Shown: positions 42,078 through 51,169 of the stretch, one piece after another
Position numbering within the stretch: the stretch's first letter is position 1
Layout of the letters: every line of letters starts with the position of its first letter
Source of the DNA: CAZEHS01 sp964424355
GTDB taxonomy: Bacteria > Bacillota > Clostridia > Peptostreptococcales > Acidaminobacteraceae
Length of the DNA: 64,000 bases
Direction: 5' to 3'
Assembly (NCBI GenBank): GCA_964424355.1
Contig: CAYRIO010000013.1
Location: 1-64,000 of the forward strand
Program-made: the position numbers and the translations under genes
Notes under the pieces: generated by a model
Told to the model about the DNA's origin: nothing
The model's database searches: none
The model's input: the letters and a program-made list of their open reading frames with translations, nothing else

Positions 42078-44279
42078 TTACTGGTAGAGAATTTGCTGCT
42101 GATACTTCATCGTATCCAACGCATGCCCCTTGATTCCGCTATCCGAAAGGGTGTAGAGGACATTGCCGATGTAGATGATCCGCTGGATATTTTTCTGACT
42201 GTCATACCACTGGATCCCGGCATTGGCGATTTCCTGATCACTGAGATGGGTGGATGTGCCTCGCAGTGTAAAGCCCTTCACCGGATCAAGACTGTATACA
42301 TAGGCGCCCTGCCACGTGAATTGGCTCTGGCCGTTGATGGTGTCATAGAGGGTCACCGGCAAAGCAAACACGCCCTTTTCCTTTGAAAACAACAGGGCTT
42401 TGTGATTGTTGAGCACCTCTGACCACGATCCGGCGCCTCCCAACACTAATTTATGCCTTTCCACCGGATTTCTGACATCAGAGACATCGAACATGCCGAT
42501 CTTCAAACCTTCGGTCCGCACGCCATTCTTGGTCTCAACGGTTTCCTTGCCGAATCCGATTACCGTATTGGCATCGTAAGGATGCAGATAGTCACTAAAG
42601 CCCGGGATCTTGAGATAACCCAGGACCGAAGGGCTGGATGGGTTCTTCAGATCAACGACATAGAAGGGATCCACCTGCCGGAAGGTCACCATGTAGGCAC
42701 GGTCCCCGAGGAATCTGACGGAATAGATCCGTTCGCCAGGCGCCAGTCCTTCCAGTTTCCCTTGAACTGCCATTGCACTGTTGAGCACATAGATATTGTT
42801 CTTGGAGGTGTTTTCTCCGGCATTCCACGTTTCCCCCGACGTGGTGGCAACCCGGAATGTCCCCCCCTGAGCATCCATGGCAAACTGGTTGATGAGCGTA
42901 CCCGGTACAGAGCCTTTTGCGCGGAACTGAACCTTGCCGTCCATCAGGCCGAATTTGAAAATCTCTGTCGTTTGCTGAAACGACGGGTCCGGGGCAAAGG
43001 TCATCACCCGGTAGTGATACCGGTTCATGGCGATATACAAGGAATCGGTGCTGGCGTAAACCGTATCACCGCTCCCCAGGTAAGCCCCCTTATCAGGCTC
43101 TGCCGTTGGAGAATCCACATTGAATCCCAGAGTGATCATGAGGTTTGACTCAACGGTATCTGGAAAATAACGGATCTGATCATACCCAAGGGTCTGGGTT
43201 TTCCCCGTGAGGCTGTCTGTGAAGGCTGGCAGGACTGCTGTGTCATTCAAACCGTACACATTCAGGTACTTATTGGCGACGAGGTACAGCTTGCCCCCGG
43301 TGAGCCTTGATGTGAGATAGGATCCATCCGTTTCATAACTCCGGAGGAGCTGTGGCTTTTCCGGTACTGAAACATCATAGAACAGGATTTTGGTTTTGGG
43401 TGACTGCATGGGTGGCATGATCATCCTCACCTGGGGCAGGTCCGGCGTCATATAGGGCACGAACTGCTGTTGGGACCCAATCACGACCAGTTTCTTGCCA
43501 TACAGGTAAAACTCTGAGGGCGTCATCTGTTTGTCAAAAGTCAGGGTTGAGGCATTTTGAAGAGCGGTTCCGTCTGCCCGAGTGATTTTCAGGTCATTGG
43601 TCCGAAGCTGATAGATGTACAGCCCATCGGTTTTGACCGAATCCCCCTCATCAACACCAGCGACCTGGACATTGGTGCTGCTGTGGTCCGCACCGGATAG
43701 GGTTGGGGCCGCTGCAGATTCGGAGTTTTCATTGGTGATGGCCGGCATCGCGTCCATGATCCGGTAAACCGGCTGCTGATACTTCCCGGCATAGTCTAAG
43801 ATCAGCTTCAGTTTATCGAGAGACCCGACCACCGGGAGGGCCTCCGTGTAGGTGTAAGGCTTGAAACCGCTTTTGATGGAGATGAGCCGCTTCTTGGCAT
43901 CCCACCCGACTTCATTGCCGAATGCTTCTGATACGAAACGGAGCGGCACCAGGGTCCTTCCCTGTTCAATCCGCGCGGGGGCTTCCAAAGCCTTCAACTC
44001 CCCATCCACAGAACCGAATGCCCCATCCAGCTTGACCGATACATTCATCGCTTCATTGTATGCGGTAGCAATCCTCAACTCCTCATTCCAATCGACCTGG
44101 AGGCCCAGGGCTTCAAATACCGCCCGAAACGGAACGAGGGTGCGTCCATTCTCCAGGGTGGGTTGAACCTCAAGCGCCAGAGGTTTGTTGTCAATCTGAA
44201 TCCTAATAGCTGAATCCGCAAAGCTGACACCGGTCAACATGAAAGCTCCTACGGTCAGTGCGATGATTTTTTTCAACAT
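42078..44279 (-). CDS. Secreted beta-propeller protein with copper-amine-oxidase-like N-terminal domains
   Basis: 733 residues with a signal peptide (MLKKIIALTVGAFMLTGVSFA). Residues about 25-135 form a copper amine oxidase N-terminal-type domain with two copies of a segment: GRTLVPFRAVFEALG and GRTLVPLRFVSEAFG. This domain is common on exported Clostridia proteins and is thought to bind the cell surface. The rest resembles a secreted C-terminal beta-propeller protein (DAMPAITNEN..., blades with DVSVPEKPQLLRSY and DVSDVRNPVERHKLVL). No enzyme motif is seen. The ATG follows AAGGAGGCGATACCC. Function unknown; probably extracellular recognition or inhibition. Confidence 0.8.
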   Translation of the reverse strand: MLKKIIALTVGAFMLTGVSFADSAIRIQIDNKPLALEVQPTLENGRTLVPFRAVFEALGLQVDWNEELRIATAYNEAMNVSVKLDGAFGSVDGELKALEAPARIEQGRTLVPLRFVSEAFGNEVGWDAKKRLISIKSGFKPYTYTEALPVVGSLDKLKLILDYAGKYQQPVYRIMDAMPAITNENSESAAAPTLSGADHSSTNVQVAGVDEGDSVKTDGLYIYQLRTNDLKITRADGTALQNASTLTFDKQMTPSEFYLYGKKLVVIGSQQQFVPYMTPDLPQVRMIMPPMQSPKTKILFYDVSVPEKPQLLRSYETDGSYLTSRLTGGKLYLVANKYLNVYGLNDTAVLPAFTDSLTGKTQTLGYDQIRYFPDTVESNLMITLGFNVDSPTAEPDKGAYLGSGDTVYASTDSLYIAMNRYHYRVMTFAPDPSFQQTTEIFKFGLMDGKVQFRAKGSVPGTLINQFAMDAQGGTFRVATTSGETWNAGENTSKNNIYVLNSAMAVQGKLEGLAPGERIYSVRFLGDRAYMVTFRQVDPFYVVDLKNPSSPSVLGYLKIPGFSDYLHPYDANTVIGFGKETVETKNGVRTEGLKIGMFDVSDVRNPVERHKLVLGGAGSWSEVLNNHKALLFSKEKGVFALPVTLYDTINGQSQFTWQGAYVYSLDPVKGFTLRGTSTHLSDQEIANAGIQWYDSQKNIQRIIYIGNVLYTLSDSGIKGHALDTMKYQQQILYQ

Positions 44280-44332
44280 GGGTATCGCCTCCTTATCTCC
44301 ATTAGACGCAGATGCCTTTCGAAAAGTTCCAC

Positions 44333-44371
44333 AAAAAAATCAAGAAGGAATCCGTCTGTGGACTCCTTCTT
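44333..44371 (-). terminator. Intrinsic terminator of the methionine operon
   Basis: On the minus strand AAGAAGGAGTCC pairs with GGATTCCTTCTT (one G.U) around ACAGAC, followed by GATTTTTTTG. It closes the metF-metH end of the operon. Confidence 0.88.
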
Positions 44372-44423
44372 ATTGTATCTCTTTTTTGAGGTTTTGGGTA
44401 TTTCAGGGAGATTAAATCAAACC

Positions 44424-46784
44424 CTATGCCCCGAAGATCTCTCCGGCAACCCGGACGGATTCCTGAGCATCCTTACAGTAGTAGTGTGCCTGTATCTTCG
44501 CAGCATATTCCGCCGTGAGGACGGCTCCGCCAACGAAAATCTTGCATTCCGGGAACTTCTCGCGGATGGCCTTGATGGTCTTTTCCATGGAAACCACGGT
44601 GGTGGTCATGAGGGCACTGAGTCCGACCACTTTTAGGTCATTCTGCTCAATCGCTTCCAGCACTTTTTCAGTGGGGACGTCTTTGCCCAGATCGATCACG
44701 TCATAGCCGTAGTTTTCCAACAGGACCTTGACGATATTTTTCCCGATGTCATGGATATCCCCGTGGACCGTAGCCAGGGCAAGCTTTCCCTTGCTGACCT
44801 GGGCGCCGCCGCTCTTCCGGATGTTTTCCCGGACCAGGTCGAATGCTCCTTTGACGGCTTCAGCCGATTTCAGGAGCTGCGGCAGGAAAATCCGACCGCT
44901 CTCAAAATCCTTTCCCACCTTTTCCAGGGCGGGAATCAGATAACCATCCACCACGGCCAGGGGTTCATGGATGCCCAGAAGCTCCAGGGTCCGCTTTTCC
45001 GCTTCTTCCCGAAGGCCCGCGGACACACACTGCTCCAGGGATTTGACTTCCCCGGCACTGCTGCTCTTTGCCTGTTCTTGGCCACCATAGGCCGCAATGT
45101 AACGGACCGAGTCCTGATCGTTGCCGCTGAGGACCTCATAGGAACGGATCGTGTCCATGATCCCTTCTGCCAGAGGGTCTGTAATCGGCGCGTCAAGCCC
45201 TGCCTCCAGGGCCATGGCCATGAAGGTTCGGTTGAGCATGCTGCGGTTAGGCAAGCCGAAGGACACATTGCTGGCCCCCAGGACCGTATGAACGGGCCAG
45301 CGGGCTTTAATGGCCCGGATCGCATTCAGGGTTTCCCGAACCTGCTTCTGTTCAGCCGAAGCGGTCAGTACCAAGCAGTCTACAAAAATCCGTTCCGGCC
45401 CGATGCCGTACTTGGCCGCCTCATTGATAATCCGTTCGGCGATGAGCATCCGTTTATCGGCGTCCGCAGGAATGCCGTCTTCATCCAGCATCAGGGCCAC
45501 GATATTGGCGCCATACCGGGCCGCTACGGGCAAAATCGTATCCATGCTGCTCTGTTTGCCGTTCACCGAGTTTAGGAGCACTTTGCCGCAGGTACGCCGC
45601 GTGGCGGCTTCAAGAACATCCGGATCCGCTGAGTCCATCTGCAGGGGGCACTGGACCGCACCTTCCAGAATTCCCAGGATGCTGAGGACTGCATCCTTTT
45701 CATCAATTCCAGGCATCCCGGCATTCACATCCAGGATTTCTGCCCCGGCTTCCAGCTGCCTGACCGCCTCTTGAAGTGCATATTCCCAATTCCGGGCCTT
45801 CAAGGCTTCCTTCAGCGCTTTCTTGCCCGTTGGGTTGATCCGTTCGCCAATGACCCGGACCCGTTTATCGAAGGTCAGGGTCACACTCCCTGAGCATACT
45901 GCCGCAATTGCTTCTCCCTGCGGGGATTTAACTGAACATTTCTGAACGGCCTGGGCAACCTGCCGGATGAACTCCGGTGATGTCCCGCAACAGCCGCCCA
46001 CGGCGCGAACACCGGACTCTGCCATTTCCCGCGCCTTATGGGCAAAATCCTCTGGTTTTTCAGGAAATACCGTCTGGTTGTCCACTAACACGGGGAGACC
46101 CGCATTGGGTTGGACAAACACCGGAATCCGAGCCGTTTCCAGCAGGGTCTGCAGCAGGGGCCGAATTTCGTCCGGACCCAAAGAACAGTTGATGCCGACC
46201 GCTTCAATCCCTAAGTCCTGAAGAACCATTACGGCGGTCACCGGATCCGCTCCGCTGAGAGTCCGTCCGTTTTCAGAAAAAGTGAGGGAACACCAAATCG
46301 GCAGGCTGCTGTTTTCACGGGCGGCAAAAATCGCTGCCCTGGCTTCCTGCAGGTCCGCAATGGTTTCAATGAGAATCAGATCCGCTTCGGAGCCGGCACG
46401 GACCTGTTCCGCGTATAGTTCCACCGCTTCGTCAAAATCCAGGGTCCCCATGGGCTTCATCAGTTCCCCGATCGGGCCCAGATCCAAAGCGATTTTTTTG
46501 CCGGGCGCCCCTTTTCGTGCCAGAAGTACCGCCTGTTTCACGACTTCGGCTACTTCAAGGCCTGCTCCTGCCAGTTTGTGGCGGTTTGCACCGAATGTGT
46601 TGGTTGTGATGATATCGGCTCCGGCAGCCGCATAGAGTCCATGAATTTCCACGATGGCTTCCGGATGGGTGAGATTGAGCTTCTCAGGAAGCTGTCCAGT
46701 CTTCAGGCCCCGCTCCTGGAGCTGGGTTCCCATGGCGCCATCCAATACGATGATACGATTTTCAAACGTGCTGAAAATTCCCAA
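44424..46784 (-). CDS. metH: Cobalamin-dependent methionine synthase without activation domain
   Basis: 786 residues. Order: homocysteine S-methyltransferase domain (DGAMGTQLQ; zinc Cys in GINCSLGPDE and GGCCGTSPE), pterin-binding domain (RINPTGKKALKEAL), B12-binding cap and domain (DIHDIGKNIV near residue 675). It moves a methyl group from methyltetrahydrofolate through cobalamin to homocysteine. The C-terminal SAM-dependent reactivation domain of E. coli MetH is absent, as is usual in anaerobes; another reactivation system is needed. The start is TTG at 46784 after AGGAGG with eight bases. Last gene of the SAM-riboswitch operon. Confidence 0.94.
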   Translation of the reverse strand: MGIFSTFENRIIVLDGAMGTQLQERGLKTGQLPEKLNLTHPEAIVEIHGLYAAAGADIITTNTFGANRHKLAGAGLEVAEVVKQAVLLARKGAPGKKIALDLGPIGELMKPMGTLDFDEAVELYAEQVRAGSEADLILIETIADLQEARAAIFAARENSSLPIWCSLTFSENGRTLSGADPVTAVMVLQDLGIEAVGINCSLGPDEIRPLLQTLLETARIPVFVQPNAGLPVLVDNQTVFPEKPEDFAHKAREMAESGVRAVGGCCGTSPEFIRQVAQAVQKCSVKSPQGEAIAAVCSGSVTLTFDKRVRVIGERINPTGKKALKEALKARNWEYALQEAVRQLEAGAEILDVNAGMPGIDEKDAVLSILGILEGAVQCPLQMDSADPDVLEAATRRTCGKVLLNSVNGKQSSMDTILPVAARYGANIVALMLDEDGIPADADKRMLIAERIINEAAKYGIGPERIFVDCLVLTASAEQKQVRETLNAIRAIKARWPVHTVLGASNVSFGLPNRSMLNRTFMAMALEAGLDAPITDPLAEGIMDTIRSYEVLSGNDQDSVRYIAAYGGQEQAKSSSAGEVKSLEQCVSAGLREEAEKRTLELLGIHEPLAVVDGYLIPALEKVGKDFESGRIFLPQLLKSAEAVKGAFDLVRENIRKSGGAQVSKGKLALATVHGDIHDIGKNIVKVLLENYGYDVIDLGKDVPTEKVLEAIEQNDLKVVGLSALMTTTVVSMEKTIKAIREKFPECKIFVGGAVLTAEYAAKIQAHYYCKDAQESVRVAGEIFGA

Positions 46785-46796
46785 TGGATTAACCTC

Positions 46797-47678
46797 CTAT
46801 CGATTTAAGGAATGCCTGATTGCAGAAATACTCTCCACAATGATCCGGGCAGAGTCCGGTTTGTTCATGGTGTAGAGGTGGATCCCTGAGATTCCCCAGG
46901 ACATCAGATCAATGATCTGCTCGATGGCGTAAGCCATTCCAGCCTCACGGAACGCTACGGGATCATGCTCGTACCGATCCATGATCCGCAGGAATTTCTT
47001 CGGCAGGGTACAGCCGGAGAGTTCCACGGTCCGGGCAATCTGGTTGCGGTTCAGCATCGGCATGATGCCTGCAGTGACTGGCACCTTGATATCCAGAAGG
47101 TCCACCCGCTCCATAAAATCATAGAACAGATCATTGTCGAAAAACAGCTGGCTGATCAGGAATTCCGACCCTGCATCCACCTTGGCTTTCAGATATTTGA
47201 TATCTGCATTCCGGCTGATGGCTTCCTGATGCTTTTCCGGATAACAGGCCGCACCCAGGCAAAAACCGCCCCGGGCCTTCACATGCTCGATCAGCTCCTG
47301 TGCATACTGATAATGGCCCAGAACGGGAATCCCATCGGATTCCTTGGGAAGATCTCCCCGCAGGGCCAGGATATTCTCGACCCCGGCGTCTTCCAAGCGA
47401 CCCAACACGTCTTCCACTTCCCGCCGGGTACTGGAGGCACAGGTCAGATGAGGCAGAGCGTTGATGCCGCAATTCTGTTGAATATGGGAAGCAATCTCCA
47501 CGGTATGGCCCTTCGTACTGCCCCCGGCCCCATAGGTGACACTGATGAAATCCGGTGCCAGATCCTTCAGCGCGTCAATGGTCTCATAGACCGTTTCCAC
47601 CGGATCGTTCCGCTTTGGGGGGAATATCTCAAAGGATAGGACCGTCTTTTTTTCCTTAAATAACTCTGCGATTCTCAT
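46797..47678 (-). CDS. metF: Methylenetetrahydrofolate reductase
   Basis: 293 residues, with SFEIFPPK at the start and SVTYGAGGS, the typical MetF segments. It reduces methylene-THF to methyl-THF, the methyl donor for the adjacent MetH. No C-terminal regulatory domain. ATG 47678 follows GTGGAGGAGTCCT, chosen over an upstream start. It ends 12 bases before metH. Confidence 0.95.
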   Translation of the reverse strand: MRIAELFKEKKTVLSFEIFPPKRNDPVETVYETIDALKDLAPDFISVTYGAGGSTKGHTVEIASHIQQNCGINALPHLTCASSTRREVEDVLGRLEDAGVENILALRGDLPKESDGIPVLGHYQYAQELIEHVKARGGFCLGAACYPEKHQEAISRNADIKYLKAKVDAGSEFLISQLFFDNDLFYDFMERVDLLDIKVPVTAGIMPMLNRNQIARTVELSGCTLPKKFLRIMDRYEHDPVAFREAGMAYAIEQIIDLMSWGISGIHLYTMNKPDSARIIVESISAIRHSLNR

Positions 47679-47712
47679 AGGACTCCTCCACACACGCTCT
47701 ATTATATCTCAT

Positions 47713-48438
47713 TCATACCTGAATCAGTTCAATATCTCCCCAGGCACCCAGATGTTCACCGATAATCAGGACACACCCCATGATCCCTGGAACACTCCGG
47801 ACATAATCCAGAGCGATTTGCATATCCGCCGGGGTTTTCAGCCGATTTCCTGCCGCAGTAGCCACGGCATCAGCCAGGGTTGCATCCGTTGCCAAAATAA
47901 CCGCCGCATCAGCCTTTCCAAAACTGAGGCTGTGTCCCACCGTCCCTGCAGAGGTACAGATCCCCAGGGGAAACTGATCCCGGCGGATTCGCAGGCCTAC
48001 TTTTTCCGACAGCGATGAGTTTCCTGCATAAATCGATAGGGTCCGATCTTCTTCCGAATCCATGAAGATATCTCCGCCGTTCTCCACACAGATGTTCCGT
48101 GACGCCCCTGCCTGCTGCAGCGCCTCTCCCACAGCCTGGGATATCCCGCCGGCAACTGCCGCCATGGGGCCTACCCCCGCCTGGGCAGAAGCCCGCAGCA
48201 TCCTGCTGATTAGAGGGACTTCACTGACTGCGGTGAGGGGCTCCAAGCTGCGGATGAATCCGGGATATGTCACTTCCGCCTCTCTGATCTGATGACGCAG
48301 GGCCTGTACCCACCGGGTCACATCCTCGGTCCGGTCCTGATCTGAAGAAATCCAAAGATCGGTTTCTTCAACAATGACCTCGTAAACCGTTTGATCAGCC
48401 GTTTGATGTTTGGCTCTATAAGTCCGCTCCTGATACAT
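47713..48438 (-). CDS. UPF0280 (COG2122) family protein, possible sulfide-assimilation factor
   Basis: 241 residues. The glycine-rich GVGPMAAVAGGISQAVGE followed by NICVENGGDIFMDS, and later LGICTSAGTVGHSLSFGKADAAVILA, are the conserved core of UPF0280, an ApbE-like fold family. In Methanosarcina a COG2122 protein was linked to efficient sulfide use for cysteine and homocysteine synthesis; I recall this from the literature. Here it sits in a SAM-riboswitch operon with the two homocysteine-forming proteins, which supports the same role. ATG 48438 follows GAGGTAATCG. Confidence 0.85.
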   Translation of the reverse strand: MYQERTYRAKHQTADQTVYEVIVEETDLWISSDQDRTEDVTRWVQALRHQIREAEVTYPGFIRSLEPLTAVSEVPLISRMLRASAQAGVGPMAAVAGGISQAVGEALQQAGASRNICVENGGDIFMDSEEDRTLSIYAGNSSLSEKVGLRIRRDQFPLGICTSAGTVGHSLSFGKADAAVILATDATLADAVATAAGNRLKTPADMQIALDYVRSVPGIMGCVLIIGEHLGAWGDIELIQV

Positions 48439-48464
48439 CGATTACCTCATTTGGATGCTGCTGT

Positions 48465-48860
48465 CTATGCGCTGATGGCCCGGGAAGGGCATGCCTTCAC
48501 ACACAGGTTGCAGCCTACACAGCGGTTCTGCTCAAAGTTGAGTTTGGCGTCGTCTCCCAAAAACAGGGCCCGGCTGCTGCACACACTGGTGCAGATGCCG
48601 CAGTGGACACACTTGCCATCGTCCACACGGATGGATTTCAGGACAAAGTCCGCTTGAATGCCCAGGCTTTCCAAGAATGTCATCGCTTCTGTGATCCTGT
48701 CACTCTCTCCCTCCACATCCATCAGGAGCTCGCCTTTCATGTTGTAATTAATGGAGGCTTTCAGGATGTTAAGGTGCAGATCATATCTTTTAATCAGATC
48801 ATAGACCGCCGGGTGGTTGACGGTCTCTGGACCGAATTTCAACAGGAGTTTTGTCTGCAT
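48465..48860 (-). CDS. NIL-domain 4Fe-4S ferredoxin-like protein, homocysteine formation
   Basis: 131 residues. An N-terminal NIL domain (about 1-75, a methionine-ABC-type ligand-binding fold) is followed by two ferredoxin motifs, CVHCGICTSVC and CVGCNLCVKACP. In methanogens a NIL-ferredoxin and a COG1900 protein together make homocysteine from aspartate semialdehyde and sulfide, the ferredoxin presumably supplying electrons. The neighbouring gene here is COG1900, with stop and start sharing a base (TAATG), so the pair is translated together. Confidence 0.88.
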   Translation of the reverse strand: MQTKLLLKFGPETVNHPAVYDLIKRYDLHLNILKASINYNMKGELLMDVEGESDRITEAMTFLESLGIQADFVLKSIRVDDGKCVHCGICTSVCSSRALFLGDDAKLNFEQNRCVGCNLCVKACPSRAISA

Positions 48861-50023
48861 TATTGATTTCCTCCCTTAATTTCAAGTGGTTTCAGTGCAT
48901 TCCCCTGGGGAAAAGTCTGGATGGGTTCCTGAAGCAGGAATTTGCCTTCCGCAATCCATTCCTTCAGCTTCTCAGCGATCTGCCGGGACTTGTACAGACT
49001 GGTGATCGGTGCTGTCTTGATGGTTTTCCCATTCAGTTCCACCGTGCCGCTTCGCAGGGCCGCGTAGCTCACCCGCCCCAGCACCGGACGTTTCCGGCTC
49101 TGTACGCTGTAATCCACGACATTGGTGAATAGCTCTTCATTGCTCCGGGCCAGATCTTCCAGGAGAGACTCATCCAAAACTGGAATCGGGATCCCCACAC
49201 CGATGTTGAGGGAAATCCCGTAGCCATTGAAAACTGCCGGCGCAATATATTCCGAATCCATCTCTTTTAAATTTCCCAACAAGGCAAGGGTTGCTCCCGG
49301 TGTTTTGGGCACCCCGTTCTCATCCCGTTCCGTGTTGGTGTTGAACTGTGTGCCATTCCAGCCCACATAGCCGATGGCGCCGCCAATAAAGATCCGGGTT
49401 CCCATCCCGATGGTCCGGAGTCCGGGGTCCTTCAAAAGAGGGCTCAGTTCTCCGGCGGTGGAATAATTGATATTGCCCAGATTGGGCTGCAGAACACCCA
49501 TATAGGTATGCATGATCTTATTGGACGCATTGGCCCCTGCCGCATAGTTCTGATAACAGTTCCGGGGATTGAACAGATACGCTTCGTTTAAATCCTGCAG
49601 GGCCACCGTTGTGTCAATTTCCTTTCGCGGGTAGCAATCCGTCCCCTTCCCGCGGGCTTTCAGCCGTATGGACTTCCCGGCCACCAGATCACAGATCACA
49701 TGGGCGCCGCCGTATTCGATGCCCTGGGTCCGACTTTCTGCCGTGACGCCGATATACGTATCCACCGCAGCCAAGCCGCCGTATGCATCCACATCGTTCA
49801 GCTCGATCTGTTCCATTCTGATTGGCGGATCCGAATGGCCAAAATTCAGGACCGCTCCGGAGGAGCACATGGGCCCGAAGGTCGCCGTAGTGACCACATC
49901 CACTTTGGCAGCCACAGCCTTGATGCCCTCTTCCTTCACCATCGCCACCACTTCTTCAGCCGTTACAACCACTGCAGTGCCCGCTTTAATCCGGGCATTG
50001 ATCTCATCAAAGGTCCTAAGCAT
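48860..50023 (-). CDS. Homocysteine biosynthesis protein (COG1900/DUF39)
   Basis: 387 residues, the core DUF39 length without a CBS or ferredoxin extension. The conserved motif ATFGPMCSSGAVLNFGHSDPP holds Cys53; a second Cys130 lies in GTDCYPRKEI. These match the two cysteines shown to matter in the methanogen protein, from memory at positions 54 and 131. The protein is proposed to convert aspartate semialdehyde and sulfide to homocysteine with its NIL-ferredoxin partner. It is first in the operon behind a SAM riboswitch. ATG 50023 follows GGAGGGAATACA. Confidence 0.9.
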   Translation of the reverse strand: MLRTFDEINARIKAGTAVVVTAEEVVAMVKEEGIKAVAAKVDVVTTATFGPMCSSGAVLNFGHSDPPIRMEQIELNDVDAYGGLAAVDTYIGVTAESRTQGIEYGGAHVICDLVAGKSIRLKARGKGTDCYPRKEIDTTVALQDLNEAYLFNPRNCYQNYAAGANASNKIMHTYMGVLQPNLGNINYSTAGELSPLLKDPGLRTIGMGTRIFIGGAIGYVGWNGTQFNTNTERDENGVPKTPGATLALLGNLKEMDSEYIAPAVFNGYGISLNIGVGIPIPVLDESLLEDLARSNEELFTNVVDYSVQSRKRPVLGRVSYAALRSGTVELNGKTIKTAPITSLYKSRQIAEKLKEWIAEGKFLLQEPIQTFPQGNALKPLEIKGGNQ

Positions 50024-50076
50024 TGTATTCCCTCCATCTTATAGTGTCTCAATATGAATGTCGGATGATTTTTTGC

Positions 50077-50110
50077 AACAAAAAAAACTGCATCGAAAAT
50101 GAGGCAGCTT
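50077..50110 (-). terminator. SAM-riboswitch terminator
   Basis: On the minus strand AAGCTGC pairs with GCAGTTT (one G.U), around CTCATTTTCGAT, followed by a run of T. It lies directly after the aptamer, and ligand binding should favour it. Confidence 0.85.
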
Positions 50111-50118
50111 GTGCATGG

Positions 50119-50217
50119 GCTCATCTTCCGGTCTGCAAGACCGCAGGATTTGGCACCTGGGCTTTCGCCTGGTTGCCGGGTTTCATAGGGCCTGTCCCTC
50201 CACCACTCTTGATAAGC
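50119..50217 (-). promoter_or_regulatory. SAM-I (S-box) riboswitch
   Basis: On the minus strand the conserved pieces occur in order: CTTATCAAGAG, GGTGGAGGGA, GGCCCTATGAAACCCGGCAACC, GGTGCCAAATCC and AGATGAG, which closes P1 with CTTATC. It lies upstream of the COG1900 gene. SAM binding is expected to favour the terminator, so the operon is on when SAM is low. Confidence 0.96.
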
Positions 50218-50237
50218 GAACTATTGAGTTACTTAGG

Positions 50238-50266
50238 ATTGTACGGGATACCACGGACCTTGTCAA
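50238..50266 (-). promoter_or_regulatory. Promoter of the methionine operon
   Basis: On the minus strand, consensus -35 TTGACA (50266-50261) and -10 TACAAT (50243-50238), 17-base spacer. Confidence 0.88.
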
Positions 50267-50311
50267 CACTTTGACTGACAATTCAGATTATATAACGGTG
50301 ATATATCAACC

Positions 50312-51169
50312 CTATAGATCCTTGTGCAGCAACAGATTCTCAATGAACTTACGGACATTGATCTTTCCGCCATCCCGTCTCTTGCCCCGGATGAAATCCA
50401 TCTCCGCCTTCACATTCTCAAAGTCGTACAATGTTGAAGAGAAACGGTTGAACACATCGTTCATGTAATCTTCGATCCCCAGATTGGCAATGTTCACAAG
50501 CCCACGGTTAATGGCCCTGCGGATCCGCTGCTCCATTGCTTTGGGATTATCACTGAGCATCTCACAAAAATCGCGGACACTGATATCGGTATTCTGCTCC
50601 CCTTTACGAAGAATCTGCTGGCAGATGAAAATGATATCATCTCCGCCTTTCTCCCCCATGATCCCCAATTTACTGAAGATGATCTTGATTTTCCGGATTT
50701 CACGGTCCACATGATCTTCCTGAATCTCAGAAAAAGCCATGGGCTTTCCAGTGGCCGCGGAGGTCTTGAAAATCGTCTCGATCATATTGAATTTACGCTG
50801 CATATGGATTTTTTCGATGATATTCTGTAGTACTTTCAATACTTCAATCCGATTGATCGGCTTGGATATGAAAAATTCAATCCCGGCATCGTAGGCTTTC
50901 GCGATCAAGCTTTTAGTGGAAACCTGGGAAATCATGATGAAGTGAGTCCCCGGCAGTTCTGAGGACAGCTCCTGAACCAGTCTGGCGCCGTCTTTTTCCG
51001 GCATCAGGAGATCAACCAGAGCGATGTCCGGATGCATGAGTATCAGATCATTGTAAGCCGTTTCGCCATCCTGGGAAGAGCCCACGACTTCACCCAAATT
51101 CTCTTCTTCAATAATTTCTTCTAAGGCGTGGATAATGCTGAGATCGTCATCAACAATGTAAATCTTCAT
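50312..51169 (-). CDS. Response regulator, GlnL/YcbB-like
   Basis: 285 residues. The receiver domain has IVDDD, the phosphoacceptor Asp in ALVDLLMPEKDG, and the Lys in SKPI. The C-terminal 130 residues (after about 150) resemble the YcbB/GlnL DNA-binding region: KIIFSKLGIMGEKGGDDIIFICQQIL, then a stretch AMEQRIRRAINRGLVNIANLG. B. subtilis GlnL controls glutamine use. The gene overlaps the sensor gene by four bases. The target here is unknown; no glutaminase or transporter is adjacent, but purine transport genes are. Confidence 0.83.
   Translation of the reverse strand: MKIYIVDDDLSIIHALEEIIEEENLGEVVGSSQDGETAYNDLILMHPDIALVDLLMPEKDGARLVQELSSELPGTHFIMISQVSTKSLIAKAYDAGIEFFISKPINRIEVLKVLQNIIEKIHMQRKFNMIETIFKTSAATGKPMAFSEIQEDHVDREIRKIKIIFSKLGIMGEKGGDDIIFICQQILRKGEQNTDISVRDFCEMLSDNPKAMEQRIRRAINRGLVNIANLGIEDYMNDVFNRFSSTLYDFENVKAEMDFIRGKRRDGGKINVRKFIENLLLHKDL

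Noticed and set aside
50024..50311. Could the region hold a small gene besides the riboswitch
   Set aside because: All conserved S-box pieces, promoter and terminator account for it; short frames there lack ribosome sites.
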